A stretch of 64,000 nucleotides of DNA from contig JAJEKV010000019.1 in the NCBI GenBank assembly GCA_021234155.1, positions 20,356,112-20,420,111 on the forward strand, given 5' to 3'. The translations under genes were made by a program, and so were the position numbers. Positions 10,045 to 22,580 of this stretch are shown here, one piece after another. Within the stretch, counting starts at the first letter, position 1. Each line of letters begins with the position of its first letter. The stretch is from Isoetes taiwanensis. Its lineage: Eukaryota; Streptophyta; Lycopodiopsida; Isoetales; Isoetaceae. A model generated the notes under the pieces. It did not search any database. It had not been told where the DNA came from and saw only the letters and a program-made list of their open reading frames with translations.

Positions 10045-10970
10045 TGAAAGAATTTTTAAGTATGGTCTTTGCATTACAGAGAATGGATCGACCAGGAAAT
10101 TGGCATAAAATTTGAGGACACAGGTGACATTACTTTGGATGCGATGGTACCTTGAAAGGCATGTTTCAATGTCAGAAAGAATCTAACATTGCAGTAGATG
10201 TGTAATGTGTATATGTATCAGATTAAAGCATTGAATATTGAAGGGTTGGCAGCATGCACGTTAAGATTGGTAAGATTGCTGAGCGTAACATGGCTTCCCC
10301 ATATAGGAGCAGCTTTTTATAAATATCTGAATATAATCATTTGAATCATCGACAGTTAACTATCATAGATTTTTGAAACAAGAATTGATAGCAGAAGCAG
10401 GCCATTTTGGTAGGTGTATATTTCCTGACCTAAGATAATGAAATTTGAATTATTTGTAAGATGCTCTAGCCATAAATTTCCGATTGATCAGTATCATGGA
10501 CAGCGTAGCTGGTAAATTTTCGTACAGGATCTAGATTATATCATGAGGTTGTGAAATTAATTAGGATAAGGATAAGGATGGATATCACGTGTCTGTTTAT
10601 TCTTGGTTGTCTGCATGTATAAAAGTGGGAGTCAATTGCAAAATCGTTCAGGTGTTTTTTATTGCGGCTAATAATCGGTTCTATCAGGTATGCTACGCCC
10701 CTGCTGCCACCTTTGTTTGTCATGTCTTTTCTTGCGTTTTGGAATTTTTGTCATGCCGTTCGTTTCTTTAGTAAACGTCTCTAAGAACTTGGTTTGCATC
10801 TTTATAATGGCTTTCTCCTTTCTTATACTACCTTATACTTGGACGCTATTTTTCTTTCAATACCAAAAACCAATGTCACTTACCCATGCCTTTTTTGCTG
10901 GTTGGATTATTTATCCAATATGAGTAAGGGAACTAGCAAATAGGGAACTAGCAAATATTTTGTTATGCGT
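10045..10970. other. No gene seen
   Basis: AT-rich sequence without recognised coding potential. A 16-bp unit (GGGAACTAGCAAATA) is doubled at about 10927-10957, just before the truncated LINE. Confidence 0.4.
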
Positions 10971-10974
10971 GACA

Positions 10975-13161
10975 TGGTTGGTGTCAATGGATTATTTTTC
11001 TACTTGGTTCCAACAATGCAATTCAAAGATGCCTTGAAAGGTCTTTGGCAACCTATCATTGATAGAATTAAGAAGAAGTTGAACCATTTTAGAGGTGGAC
11101 TATCTTTTTGCGGTAGGACTATTATATTGAGAAACTAGTAAGAAGATTTATCCGGAAGGGGTCTCATTTAGTAAGTTTGGAATTATGTTGCCAAGCCAAA
11201 AATTTGGTGCTCTAGGTTGTAAAACCTTCATCTACAGGCTGTATTACACGGGAAATATGTGTGGAACTCTTTTGTATCTAATTCTAGTCCTGCTTCTCAA
11301 TTTGTCAAATTCTGGCTTTCATGCTCTCACCCGGATGGTCACCCTTCTTTAAGTCATATTATGCCTGATTCCTGCTTCAATAATCTCCATCCTGGACCTA
11401 ATACTTCCCCTCTCATGAGGAATATAATCATGGCTTGGAATACAGTTCAGTCTTGCTTTGAATATGCTGCCCCTCAAGACCTTAATCTACAAATGTCTAT
11501 TTTCTGGAATCCTATCCTCAGTGATCATGCAAACAATGTCATGGCCCTGAGACACCCAAGAATTTATAAAAAGTGGGATGGACCATGGCTTGGGTTCTGA
11601 AAGTGATCTATACATAGATGGTAAGTTTATATCTTGGACAGCCTTTAGGAGAATTTTACAAGGAACCTCAAGTGACAGAAAGATATATTACCATATCAGA
11701 TCATGTGGTGCCTAAAGCAACTAATTGGAGCTTAGATGGTAAATGTCATTATAAGTCATTAATGAATCTGATGCTCCCTCAAAAGCAACGTCTAAGTGGT
11801 CTATTTCTGAAGAGGATAGTAAGATTCTGTTTCATGAAGTGTGGCATTCTTATTGTTTTCCTAAAGTAAATTTCTTTTATAAATGCCCCGCAAATAAAAG
11901 TATTTCTACCCCAAGTGACCTCAAGGAGATATGAGGACATTTCTACTGCCAGCTTGACTTAAATTATGGAAGAGACATTGAACATATATTTTTCTCTGTC
12001 CTAAGCTTAATTCTTTCAGGTCTTGGTTCAATGAAAAGCTAGGCTACCTTTTCCCTATGAAAGTTAATGGCAATCTCTTAACCTATATTCAAAATAATTG
12101 TGCCTTTGCTAACACTATTATGTTCATTGCCCTATGGAATATTTGGAAAGCAAGAAATAGAGTTGTGTATGGTAAGAAGAACTTCTCTATCTTTTGGATT
12201 AAGATGCATTTCCAGCTTGATATTGAATCTACTGCAATAGCTCACAAAAGAAAATTGGCTGATAAGTATAACATGAAGTGGGACTCAATTGGTGCTTTTA
12301 GGGGTGCTTTTGATTTGTTTGTATCTAATTTATGTGTCATTAATTCTAACTCTTATTTTGTGATGATGCTAGCATATCTGAGAGTATGTAAAGAAAGCCT
12401 TAGGGAGTTGGGAGACACTAAGAAGAATGCAGATCAAGAACTTGAGCTTTTCTGGAGCAACATGAATGGGTCAGAATCTGTTATAGGCATGAAAACAAGT
12501 CTAGCTGAAGCTTTCTGCAGAGAAGTGACTCAGATGTTCTGCATGTTTGACTTTCTATCAATGTACCACTATTACATGTCAGAAAATCAGTTCTCAAGAT
12601 ACAGGGAGCAGTATTACACACATAGACTTCTGGCAGATTTATATGGTTCCTTACTCTACTTAAGTGAAACTGAATCCTCTTGCTTTGATGACATTGCTGA
12701 GAAGATTGATGACATCTACATCTTTGGATCTGCTGCACCTTTCTACTCATACTTTAATGCCAAACTGGACTCCCTTTGCTCCTAAGCCTGCCATTTTCCT
12801 AATCTTACATCTGAACTCTAGGGATCACCAACCTGAACATCTTTTGCTCAACTTTGCTTCCTAATCTTGTTTTGGTTTTGGCTAATACAAGTGATAGCAG
12901 ATATTTGTTGGGGTCGTGACTTTTTTACTATCACAAAGCAATTTATTATTTGAAAATTGACTTCTTCCATAACGAGGTCAAACTTCAACTCGACTACATC
13001 TTTTGACTTCTTCTCCACTCACTTCTTGGTGGTGGATAAAATCTAAAGGGACATCTTGTTTCAATGATCTATGCTATTCTTAGCAGGTCAACCATGTATT
13101 GTTTTTCTTGATTAATGGAAAAACCAATTCTTACTCTCAAAAAAAAAAAAAAAAAAAAAAA
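10975..13161 (+). mobile_element. 5'-truncated L1-like LINE with poly(A) tail
   Basis: The left end begins inside the reverse transcriptase region (LKGLWQPIIDRIKKKLNHFR), the same block as GLWDPILQRIRKKLNIFR in the longer LINE at 51871-59.2 kb. It continues through FVKFWLSCSHPDGHPSLSH and NNVMALRHPRIYKKWDG, both with counterparts in the longer copy. A 23-base A-run at 13139-13161 ends the element. The reverse transcriptase part has stops and frameshifts, so the copy is dead, although its last 243 codons are open. Truncation at the 5' end is typical of LINE insertion by target-primed reverse transcription. I could not define a target duplication. Confidence 0.85.
12057..12785 (+). CDS. LINE ORF2 C-terminal extension, open frame
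   Basis: 242 codons with no interruption at the 3' end of the truncated LINE. It starts with NGNLLTYIQNNCAFANTIMF and FIALWNIWKARNRVVYG, the usual end of the zinc-finger (zf-RVT) region of plant L1 ORF2, then continues for some 190 residues that include CREVTQMFCMFDFLSMYHYY and YYTHRLLADLYGSLLYL. The same extension is found at about 52380-52919 on the minus strand (CREVVQMYCLFNFLFMYHF, then YYSHKMLTDLYGTLLLL). So it belongs to the LINE family and is not a host gene. The ATG chosen is internal to the original ORF2. The role of the extension is unknown. Confidence 0.7.
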   Translation: MKVNGNLLTYIQNNCAFANTIMFIALWNIWKARNRVVYGKKNFSIFWIKMHFQLDIESTAIAHKRKLADKYNMKWDSIGAFRGAFDLFVSNLCVINSNSYFVMMLAYLRVCKESLRELGDTKKNADQELELFWSNMNGSESVIGMKTSLAEAFCREVTQMFCMFDFLSMYHYYMSENQFSRYREQYYTHRLLADLYGSLLYLSETESSCFDDIAEKIDDIYIFGSAAPFYSYFNAKLDSLCS

Positions 13162-16100
13162 CATTCAAAGATATGTCATCCCATGCGAATGTCCAAAATC
13201 ACGTAGCAACCCATTATACTTAGGCTGGGGTACTTGCCATTAACATAATTCGAGATCGGCGTTTTATGGCCTTCTTAGAGTGTCATATTTGGGCTCCTTG
13301 AGTCCCTTCGAAAAAATATGGGCCACGCATTGCAAGGCCTTACTTAAGACTTAATGAAAGGTATGCCTGCGACGCTATTGTCGTGCTCGTGAATTAATTG
13401 ACACCCATAGCGGTGTTTTCGTTTGAACCACACTATCAACTCGAGGCGCTTATGTCAATAAATCATTGATTCCTTGAGCATTTAAAGTTCGCCCTTTTTT
13501 ATTATTATTATTATTTCAGTCGTAAGTATGTTCATATTGTTTTGAACTTGGTTGTTAGGATCGCTGTTTTAGGGCTATAATAAGCCTCGTGATGGATCTC
13601 GTAGTGTAAAGATAGAAACGTGGTCATAGTTCCAAGTGTAAACTTGAGAGTTGGTATGGATTAAGGGTCTAGAAGTATTATGGAGACTTTGGTGTTGAGT
13701 ACAAAATCCAAGTTTATATGGAAAGGCAAAAAATGGTTAGATTATCTGAGTTCGAAGCATTCGACTTTTTAGTTAGGGACAACTTGTGATGCGGGTTGTT
13801 AGAATGTACTTATAAGAGTTAAAGTTTATTTACTATCATTTGAAACTTAATGTGTTTATGGAAATCTTAGAATATCATAACCGACATCCGATGTGCATTA
13901 TAATGAGAGTTAATCCATGTCATTATCTAGGTGAGTTTTGTTACTTGAGACCGCATTATCGTATCTTGAATGGATAGAGAAGGTGGAGTTGACATTTGTT
14001 GTACTCCAGGGTTTGGATGTGAGTAGGGTTAGATACCACGAGTTCTTACTCGTGTACTCGTTGGTTCTTGGTGCGAGAAGAAGTAGAGAAGTTGTTAGGT
14101 TTATTAAAGTCATTGAGATGTTCGTTTATTTTCAATCGAAATTCAAGATATCAATAATATTGCAATTATAAATTCTAGTGACTTATTTGAGGAGGTTATA
14201 AGGAATGGGAATATGCACCCTCATGGCTTATTGCTATTGAGGGTTTTGAGAGTCAATTGATGATGTTGGAGGGCGTATACATCAGTCTTTGATCTTGAAC
14301 TAAGGGGGCTTTGATCTTGGGAAACAATGTGACAATTCAAGTTTTCATAGAAGAGATTATCATAGGCAATGAACTTTGCATGTATTTATGGGGTGTATTT
14401 GGTAGAGATGTTTATGTAGTATATGTGTGGATTTAGTTGATGGTCAATCATTTATTATCGAGACTATGACCAAGGCATATATTGACAACGTTAAGTTCTA
14501 GATGGGGTTTGCCAACGTCATTCATAAATCTACGTTTTCTATGGTGGGGACGATATGGCATTTTTTAACTGCAACATTGTGGTTGAAAGCATATAGTCAC
14601 AGGAGTGAAGGGGGACTTGGATATATAATTGCCTTTTTTTATCGCAGTCATATAGTGTATCCATAAGTCGGATATCCATACGATTGAGAGCTTATGTATA
14701 GAGATATTATAAAGGAGAAGTTTCATGAATATATGCTATAAAATTGTGCACACATGTCTATTGTAGTTTGAGTGTCCTAAAGATATTATTTTCTATTGCT
14801 TTGTAGTATAATGGAAGAACAGCTTTGAGCATTATGAGCAGGAAGATAAAAGTACACCATTACATGCTAGTCAAGAGGTAGGTGAATGCTCAAACAATCA
14901 GGCAATCACGAGGCGTTATTGGATAAAGTTGCAATGAAGAGGGAGTTAACGAGAAATTGTGGAGTTGATAATGGAAAAGATTAGGATGTATGTTTAAATG
15001 ATATGTATCTGGACAAATTATAAAAGCATATTTCTTATTTGTTTTTCGATTCCGTATGAATTTATGCGTTGGTTTCTATTAAACAATGTAAAACGGAATC
15101 TTTCTCAATCATATCGTTATGTTTACATACATAGATGCTATTCCTAATCAGATTTCATGGAATTATTACACCATTGCACGATGACATCCTTATTCAAACG
15201 CATCACTAAACGTCTTCTTTGTGTAACTATCGAGAGTTGCAATATATGATGGATGAACCTTATTACATTACTTGTGGTTGGCTTGGGGGTCGGACCAGCA
15301 ATCTATAGTGCACTTGCCTTAGGCGAAAATATTTTTAGATTCGCTATATACACAAAATCGAGGTATTAGACACACATAAACCATGTGCCACATTGTCATA
15401 CCTTTTGGCGCAAATATGGTAATCCGAGATTCTCCGAAACCCATTCGCTACTTTTCGAAAGTGGAAGCAAATGGGTTGAAGAAACATTGAAAGTTCTACT
15501 TTACAAAGTTTCCGATGACATGTCATGATATACTCGGTTTTCAGCCGGTTTTACATCGATTATAATGGATCATATGTAAATATTGCATAGTAATAAATAT
15601 ATAAATATGTTTGTTTTATCATTGTATTTGTTTCAGACATTATTGGTGGTTTCTTTATATTATCAACGAGATAATTTTTTTTTTCAAACTTGTGTTTTAT
15701 AAATGCGAGGGAAGTTATTATTCGTTTGTGGGATAAGTCGCCTTGGCTTAAATGAGTTGATACGCAGCATCGAACGATAAAAAAATAAGTAGGTATTTTT
15801 TATTGCTATAGAGTCACACTAAACTATACCGCAATTTACTTTGTTGTCTCGATGCCCGTGAAAGATTGGTTAGCAAGAATAAGTGAGGAAGATAGATAAA
15901 AATTGAGAGAGAGAGAGAGAAGGAATTAAAGAGACAACGGTTTGCGAATCTAATCAAGACCTTAGAAACAAAATCTGGGTAGAAAGAGATAGAGAGGAAA
16001 AGCGCATTATTTGCAGCCGAAAGTCAGTTGATCATACCGCAAATCATGCGAGATGTAAATGCATGTGGGACCGCCTCGATCGGGTTGTTTTCCGGCGACA

Positions 16101-16590
16101 AAGACAAACCCTGCTCGGAAAGGGGAACGTACCAATGCATCAACCGTATGGCCGATTGAGGGCGAGAGAGAGATTAGTGGATGTTGCAAGGAAACATCGA
16201 CATAGTTTATGTTCAACCGCATCCATGGTAGACATGTGCTCGCTGTTGACCAACGACTGCAGGAGCACAAGTAGTTTACCTATTGCGCCTTTCGAACATA
16301 ATGATATTCTTGGTTCCATATGTAATCGGAGGAAAGAGTTGAGAGCTCAGATCAGCGAGATTTAACACACCGGGCGTGCATGTGCACGGCGTATGAACTT
16401 GGCAATGGATAGAACTTACGTAATGTGCACATGGAATAAAGAGTGCACATATTGTCAAATCGTCTTTGCTTAACATTGAGCAAAATGGTTTTTGTTGTAA
16501 TAATGGAAGATGGTTACTTCCACCTTACCACCTTTGCCTACGATAATTAATTTGTACAAGACACCGGGTTTCACCGCAGAGGCCAAGAAT
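13162..16590. other. Long gene-poor stretch
   Basis: No domain recognised on either strand. Many frames are closed by stops and the sequence looks like old decayed repeat DNA. A GA microsatellite lies at about 15907-15922. The open frame at 13938-14171 (MLLETALSYLEWIEKVEL...) resembles nothing I know. Confidence 0.4.
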
Positions 16591-16597
16591 AAACAAG

Positions 16598-17058
16598 TTG
16601 TTACATTCAAATGTACTTGGAGTTGATGGCGACTTTGTGAACTTAAATTTTACATCCTCTATTGCGATCACGGGCCGCACATATCATAGATTACTCCCTC
16701 ATAAAGATGTTGGGAATCTATACATTGGTATGTCTATGATGAATCGCGTTACATACATGCACGTAATCAAAGAGTGCCATTCCAATGGATTGCGATGGTT
16801 GATGGAAAAACCAATTAAACCCATTCATACGACACCTTCGAACTATGGGAAGTATGGATATGCCATCGCATACATAACAATAGAAGGAGCTGTTGCTATT
16901 AATGAAATTGCATCTATTGCCGAGGTCAACAATACAGCAGACATCCGACCTGCGTTTGGATGCGGGTTCAGAACCAAGGAGAACAGACCTTCATAAATAT
17001 CCTTGATCCCATGTATGAACCACTTCAATACCCTTTGTTCTTTCCCCATGGTGAAAGC
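16598..17058 (+). mobile_element. Helitron helicase-like N-domain fragment
   Basis: An open frame at 16598-16996 contains TGRTYHRLLPH and, further on, AINEIASIAEVNNTADIRP. A shift into another frame then gives DPMYEPLQYPLFFPHGE at about 17004-17054. The motif xYxPLQYPLxFPHGE is a hallmark of the Helitron helicase-like N-terminal domain, where it follows a G-x-x-YHR block and a variable segment, the same order as here. The Rep (HUH nickase) and helicase domains are not seen downstream, and the typical TC start and CTRR hairpin end were not located. This is therefore a fragment of a rolling-circle transposon, with one frameshift. Confidence 0.6.
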
Positions 17059-17849
17059 ATGTTGTAGTGGAACACTGGTGTCCCCACCCCCCTAAAATGT
17101 GGTGGGAGATATCAAATTTTGTGGTGCGATTTTTAAATGTTTGTTTGGCGCCTAGTGCATGTCCGCCTGATTCAATCATTTCTTGAGCTAGCCAACAACC
17201 GATTCCTACGCCACCCGCCCCATTCCAATTTCCTACGCCACCTGGCCCCATTCCAATCTCCACCGAACCGATTTCTAAACCCACGACCCACACGCCTTTT
17301 CCTGAAGCACACGGCTATGGCGCTAATCCGGTTAGGATCAATCCCAGTTCATACCTTCAATCATTTAATTTGAAGCAATCGCACAAAATCTCAAACCGGA
17401 GCATGTAAGAGAAAGAGAACTCCAACAAGAACGGGATCATAAAAAGACAGTAAAAGAAAAGACAAAGGGAAGCTAAAGAAGAAGGTGGCAAAAATTGCAT
17501 CAGCAGGGAGGGAGGATCCATTAGAACGTACCTCTACTAGGCGCTTGGGATGGTATTAAAATTGTTATCTTCTTTTCATAGCACCACTAAAGGCTTGTCT
17601 AACAAATGATAAGAAAGAGGTTTTTACTAGATTTTACGTGGGATGACACAACGGATGGACTGCTAAGAGTCGAAAGATTTGCAAGCCAAGAGCATTGTGG
17701 TCAGCAACCCTCAGGGCAAAGGTCTCCAAATGCAAAGGATGTTAAGTTCGTAAGATTGGAAACGAAAATGTGTAAGAGAGGATCATGCCACTCACTATCC
17801 GGAAGAATCAGAGGTTATTTCATTTCTTCATCTTCACCACATTTTATTG

Positions 17850-18436
17850 TTAATGTGGTAATGTGGTGTGGTTAGTGATTGCTTGTGATATGTGGTTGGC
17901 TGGGTGAGTAACGGGTGTGAAATAAATGTCATCCAATATATGCTTTGTAAGCCTAGTGTGGTGAATAACATGGTGTAAAATAAATCTTTTAATATATGCT
18001 ATGTGGTGCCTAGTGTGGTGAAAAAATATGGTGTAAAATAAATGCTCTAAATATACGCCTTTGTGGTGCCTAGTGTGGTGAATAACATGGTGTAAAAATA
18101 AATCTTGTAATATATGCTATGTGGTCCCTAGTGTGTGGTGAATAACGTGGTGTGGTGCCTAGTGTGTGGTGCCGGTGTGTGGTGCCTAGTGTGGTGAAAA
18201 ATATGGTGTAAAAATAAATGAATATATTCTATGTGGTGCCTAGTGTGAGGTGTAAGATGAATGTCTGTAATATATATATGTGGTGCCTAGTGTGGTGAAA
18301 AAATATGGTGTACAATAAATTATGTAATATATGCGTTGTGGTGCCTAGTGTGGTGAATAAGGAGGTGTAAGATGAATGCATGTATATATGCTATGTGGTG
18401 CCTAGTGTGGTGGAAAATGTAGTGTGCAATAAATAT
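17850..18436 (+). repeat. Minisatellite array, unit about 57 bp, GTGGTGAA orientation
   Basis: About ten imperfect copies of a unit built from TATGTGGTGCCTAGTGTGG, then TGAATAACATGGTGTAAAATA and AATATATGC. Some units are shortened to the GTGGTGCC part. The TTCACCAC-type blocks at 20.5, 22.5 and 23.6-24.1 kb carry the reverse complement of its core. Confidence 0.85.
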
Positions 18437-20515
18437 GCTGATCACCTTATTTATCTTTCCTTGCGGTTGCAATTGTTCAGAAATTCAAGACGGAACATCC
18501 TAGTGTTATGATCAAACAGGGATGTTTGAAAAGTGAAACCATGGTTTGTTGTAAAATTAAAAGGACTTCAATAGTTCTTCAGATATACCATGTTAAGAAT
18601 CTGAGATGCTATTAGATGAAAACTAATAGTATGAGAACTAAGCACCCACCGCACTTGAGCTTTCTTGGTCAGACATATATATGGTGTGAATGCAGAAGGA
18701 GATACAAAATAAGTAGCACAAGAAGTACGTGGCGGGAATTTTATGTGAGAAAACTAGCTTCCAAATTTTACCATAAGAGGGAATGTGATAAGTGGAGTGT
18801 AAAGAGGTGGGATTAAGTAGTCCCTATCGCCCACATGAACAATCTAGTGATAGTGGCATGGTGAAGTGGGAGTCTAGACTATGAAAAAAAACGTATTGCG
18901 AGATGGCGTTAAGAAGTCTAAGCTTCGTTCTGTACAATGGCTCAAGTAAGTCTTCCACTTGAGCAGAACAAAATGTTGGAGAAGCTTCAAAATTTTCCTT
19001 TACACAACTTGAGATATAAGTGGCGAGGCGGTGACAAAGAAACTCTTGATAGCTTGCACGGAGATGCTTACTCATTTGTGGGTTGACTGGCAGAGAATTA
19101 TACTTTAAGGAGCTTGGGAATGAAGTTCGGTCCATGCTTACGTATCAACAAACCCGCATAACTATATTTGTTCAAATAACCTATCTCAGTTGATCCCGTA
19201 GGGCGGACACCATTGAGAAGGAAACACACTACTATGTGCCTGGGATGATGAGGAACCCATGACACCTTTTTGTTCAACATTGTTTTATGAAACATTTGAG
19301 TACTTAAAGGAAAAGGCAATGTCCCCAAACAAAGACTATGTATTTTCGGATGGTCTTTTGCATCACAATTCAAAGCATTGAGATCATTTTTATTTTAGTA
19401 CAGTTGTGACAATGAGGTCAACTTATGATGTGGAATACTTGGATCAAACCATGGAAAAAGGTGAAATATGATGGGGAAGACAAGAGAATTGAAAAGATGG
19501 ATACGAGGTTCTGACTTAAACATCGACATTAAACTAGATAATGCCCATGATGTGTTGAAAATTGCGGAAAACAATTTCAATGTGGTACATCCGAGTGGAC
19601 CTGAAAAATGGAAGAAAAGGATTCGGATACTCGGGAAATAACACCTCGAGGAGACATATGGGGAAAAAAGGTTTGGGGTCACTTTGAGGACAATTCCAAA
19701 CTGAACAAATTCATTCAATCCATGGATTCGGAAGAAGAAATCCAACACACTACATACCAGAAAGCTATCATGTTTTTGCGACAAAGAATTGTTGGATGGA
19801 AAATGGGACATGTGTGAAGTAGAACAAATTGTATGTAGATGAATAGGACCATTTAGAAGTTGGAACCATCCTCCAAATCATCATGGGATGTGGAAGAGAC
19901 CCGCAAGTCTGAACCCACTATACTCAACCTTGGCAAAATGTACTTACGGAAGCACTTTAGAGACAACTTTGTAGTTCTTTGCACACCCTGCTGAACGGGG
20001 AGGATTCTCAGATTTTGATATTTGCTATGCACCAAGCCAAAATTTGAAGTTGAAAAATGACTTCAGCTTAATGGAAACTTTGTTATGAGAGGTCAAAAAA
20101 CCGTTATGGAGGGCATTTACTATAGAAAGAAGCCCTCGGTCAAAGGTGATATATGAGTTGTTGACAAACGCCAAAGTCATCAGCATTTCTCTACTTTCAA
20201 ATTTGTGCTATATTGAAGTTCTCTGGCGAGATCAAGAAAAGAAAAGTTCTGAATCGCTTACAAAGCTAGACCCTTGTAGATGAGGAAAAGATTCTAGGAA
20301 AATCCTGTCTCGAGGTTTTATCCGATGAAGATAGCATGTCTCGATGAAGAATAGCCGAATACATTTCATGTGTTGGGGAAATGATTCCGTGAATTTTGAA
20401 TATGTTGTTGTGTCTTGCCTGTTTGTAATAATATAAGAAACTCAATTCCATGCTCAATTGTATTTTGATGCCCCTTGTTTCAATGTAATATGTCAGCGGC
20501 CCCGATGTAATATAA
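18437..20515. other. Decayed sequence between the flipped arrays
   Basis: Several medium open frames on both strands. On the plus strand 18937-19086 reads MAQVSLPLEQNKMLEKLQNF and stops after 49 codons, and 19540-19640 reads KIAENNFNVVHPSGPEKWKK. Frames recur and break in a way that suggests an old coding region, possibly of the element whose arms are the arrays, but no transposase motif could be recognised. Confidence 0.3.
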
Positions 20516-20534
20516 TTGTATTTTGATGTCCCCG

Positions 20535-20630
20535 ATGTATGTCTTCTGTGTTCACCACATGTTTCATTACGTGTTTCACCATGCAGACATGTGTTTCACC
20601 TTCACATGTTTCACCACGTGTTTCACTCCT
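20535..20630 (+). repeat. TTCACC-rich short array
   Basis: Six closely spaced copies of a TTTCACC/TTCACCAC core (for example GTTTCACCATGCAGACATG). This is the reverse complement of the GTGGTGAA core at 17850-18436. Confidence 0.65.
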
Positions 20631-20639
20631 CTGCCCTCT

Positions 20640-22515
20640 CCCGGCCACAGACATAGATCCTTCGAATGCCTTTTCACTGAAATGCTTTTCCCTCAGCAAG
20701 TGTATTTTCAGGCCTTCAGGCTGCCTTTGCTCCAGGTAAGGTTCCCGGTTTAGTAGGCGTTCCAGAAGCTGGAAGCGGTTTCTGGCCGACGGGTCCTTGA
20801 GGCAGTTCGGTTTACAATTCCCAGTTGGGTGGGAAGCAATTCGGTTTCTGACAGTGACTATGGCAGACATAGCCACTTCACCTCTTGGATCTTGTAAAGC
20901 GGTGGAGTCTGGAATGGGACAATATGACCCGAAGAAGAGCCCATAATACCTGGCGTGTGGCATCACAGTTTTCAGCCCATCGAATGGATGGACATATAGA
21001 ATAGCGAAATTACTCTATTCACGGATGAGAATACCAGCCACAATCTTTGAAAACTCTCACGGGAGGTTGGTGCTTACACCCACGGCTCCGAGGCCTCAGC
21101 TTTTCTGCCTCCTTGAAATTTTTACACAAGCATCTTTGGCGTTCCTCCTTACTACTTGGCCGGATCACTGAGGGTTGGGACACACTGCCCATGGCTACAA
21201 GCCTTTCCTTTCACAGCCAGGTTCCTCTTTTTATTTATAGTAGTTGTTTACCGGATCATTCTTACGCCCGGGGATCTTTCCTCTCTGGCCTTCAGAGATG
21301 GAGCGCGGCTACTATGGCTCTGTTTACCGTCTAACGCCTCCACATTATGGTTTTACTTTCCTCAAGATAGGAGCAAATAAGTGGGAAAGGTGACCCGGGG
21401 TAGCCTTGATCGATCTATAGAAGATGGCGAGGCTGGACCCGGATCTCTTTGATGGAGCCAGGAATAGAAACAAGTGCCTTTCTCTTGTCAAGTATAACCT
21501 TATATAAATCTGTTTTATGTCATTTGTCTCTTGATCTTCCTCTTCAATCTTTTCTTGTTTTAGTTAGCGGGTGAAAGTGGCCTAGAAAAATTACATTAAG
21601 GATGAACGGAATGGGACAGAGAAACACATGATGAAACCCACCACAAATCTATCACATCAAATGCAAAGGTCAATCATTCAAAAATTTGTCTTGAGGAAGA
21701 ATGGAGAAACCTAAATCCTGGTTTCACGCCGAGGGCCTTCAAACCTCACAGTCGGCCCCCTACCGGGAGCGGAGGAAGGAGAACACGGGCTGGGCAGTTT
21801 TGCTTTGATTCAAATCACGATTCGCTCCCCAGTAAGATATCTGGGCAATAAACCGAGCAGGCGGATAATAGGAGGCGGAGGACCCATAATTCAGTATTCT
21901 AGGCTTAAAACATAAGATTAGGTGGAATGGCTTAAAATTTAATACTGATGACCAGCGTTGCCTATGCGTCTTTGTTTTACAGTCGGTCAGGCTTGATCGG
22001 TAGCGGGGTTAAGGGTGGCGTATGGTCCCCGAGATACGGTGCAGCTCCTTATGAGGAAGAGGATGTATTCGCCAATTCGGCGAAATGATCCATCTGAAGC
22101 CATTAAAGTGCTCAAGGCCCCGGATGCGCTTGGAACTATGTGCTGAAGACAATACTTTATGAATCTTGTATCTATATACTTAGGAGCGGAAGTAGCAGCT
22201 CAAGCAAACTTTAAATGTTCTGCAAGGATTTCACTTCTTCAATTTAAGCGGAAAAACTTACGGTGATCTTGACCTTCTTGGAAGAAGAGTTACGGATCTC
22301 AATCACGGAAGGATCAGTTGGGGCCCCGATGTTGTATGTCATCGACTAACCTCTTCCAGCAGCTATTATATATCTCTAAATGCATTTTAGTAAATACTAG
22401 AAACTCGATTTATAGTTTCCCTGATTTTCTGCGCATGTGTTTAGCAGGAAATGGGCAGCTAACTAAGACAGTTTACATCCTCTGTATTTTCTCCTTTGAA
22501 ATATAAAGAAACTGG
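20640..22515. other. No gene recognised; more GC-rich than its surroundings
   Basis: Open frames at 20493-20966 (minus) and 21047-21334 (plus) have no recognised domain and are low-complexity in residue use. The segment at about 21740-22090 is noticeably GC-richer (GTCGGCCCCCTACCGGGAGC), which could mark an organelle-derived or other foreign insert, but no organelle gene was recognised. Confidence 0.3.
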
Positions 22516-22519
22516 TTTG

Positions 22520-22580
22520 CATCACCTGACTTCACCACCCAGTTTTCCCCACATTTCACCACCAGTTTCACCATAATCGG
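22520..22580 (+). repeat. TTCACCAC short cluster
   Basis: Four copies of a TTCACCAC/TTTCACCA core within 60 bp, in the same orientation as at 20.5 and 23.6 kb. Confidence 0.55.

Noticed and set aside
19395-19811. Minus-strand open frame of 138 codons
   Set aside because: Low-complexity, Phe/Ser/Leu-rich composition typical of the reverse of an AT-rich coding-like strand; no domain.
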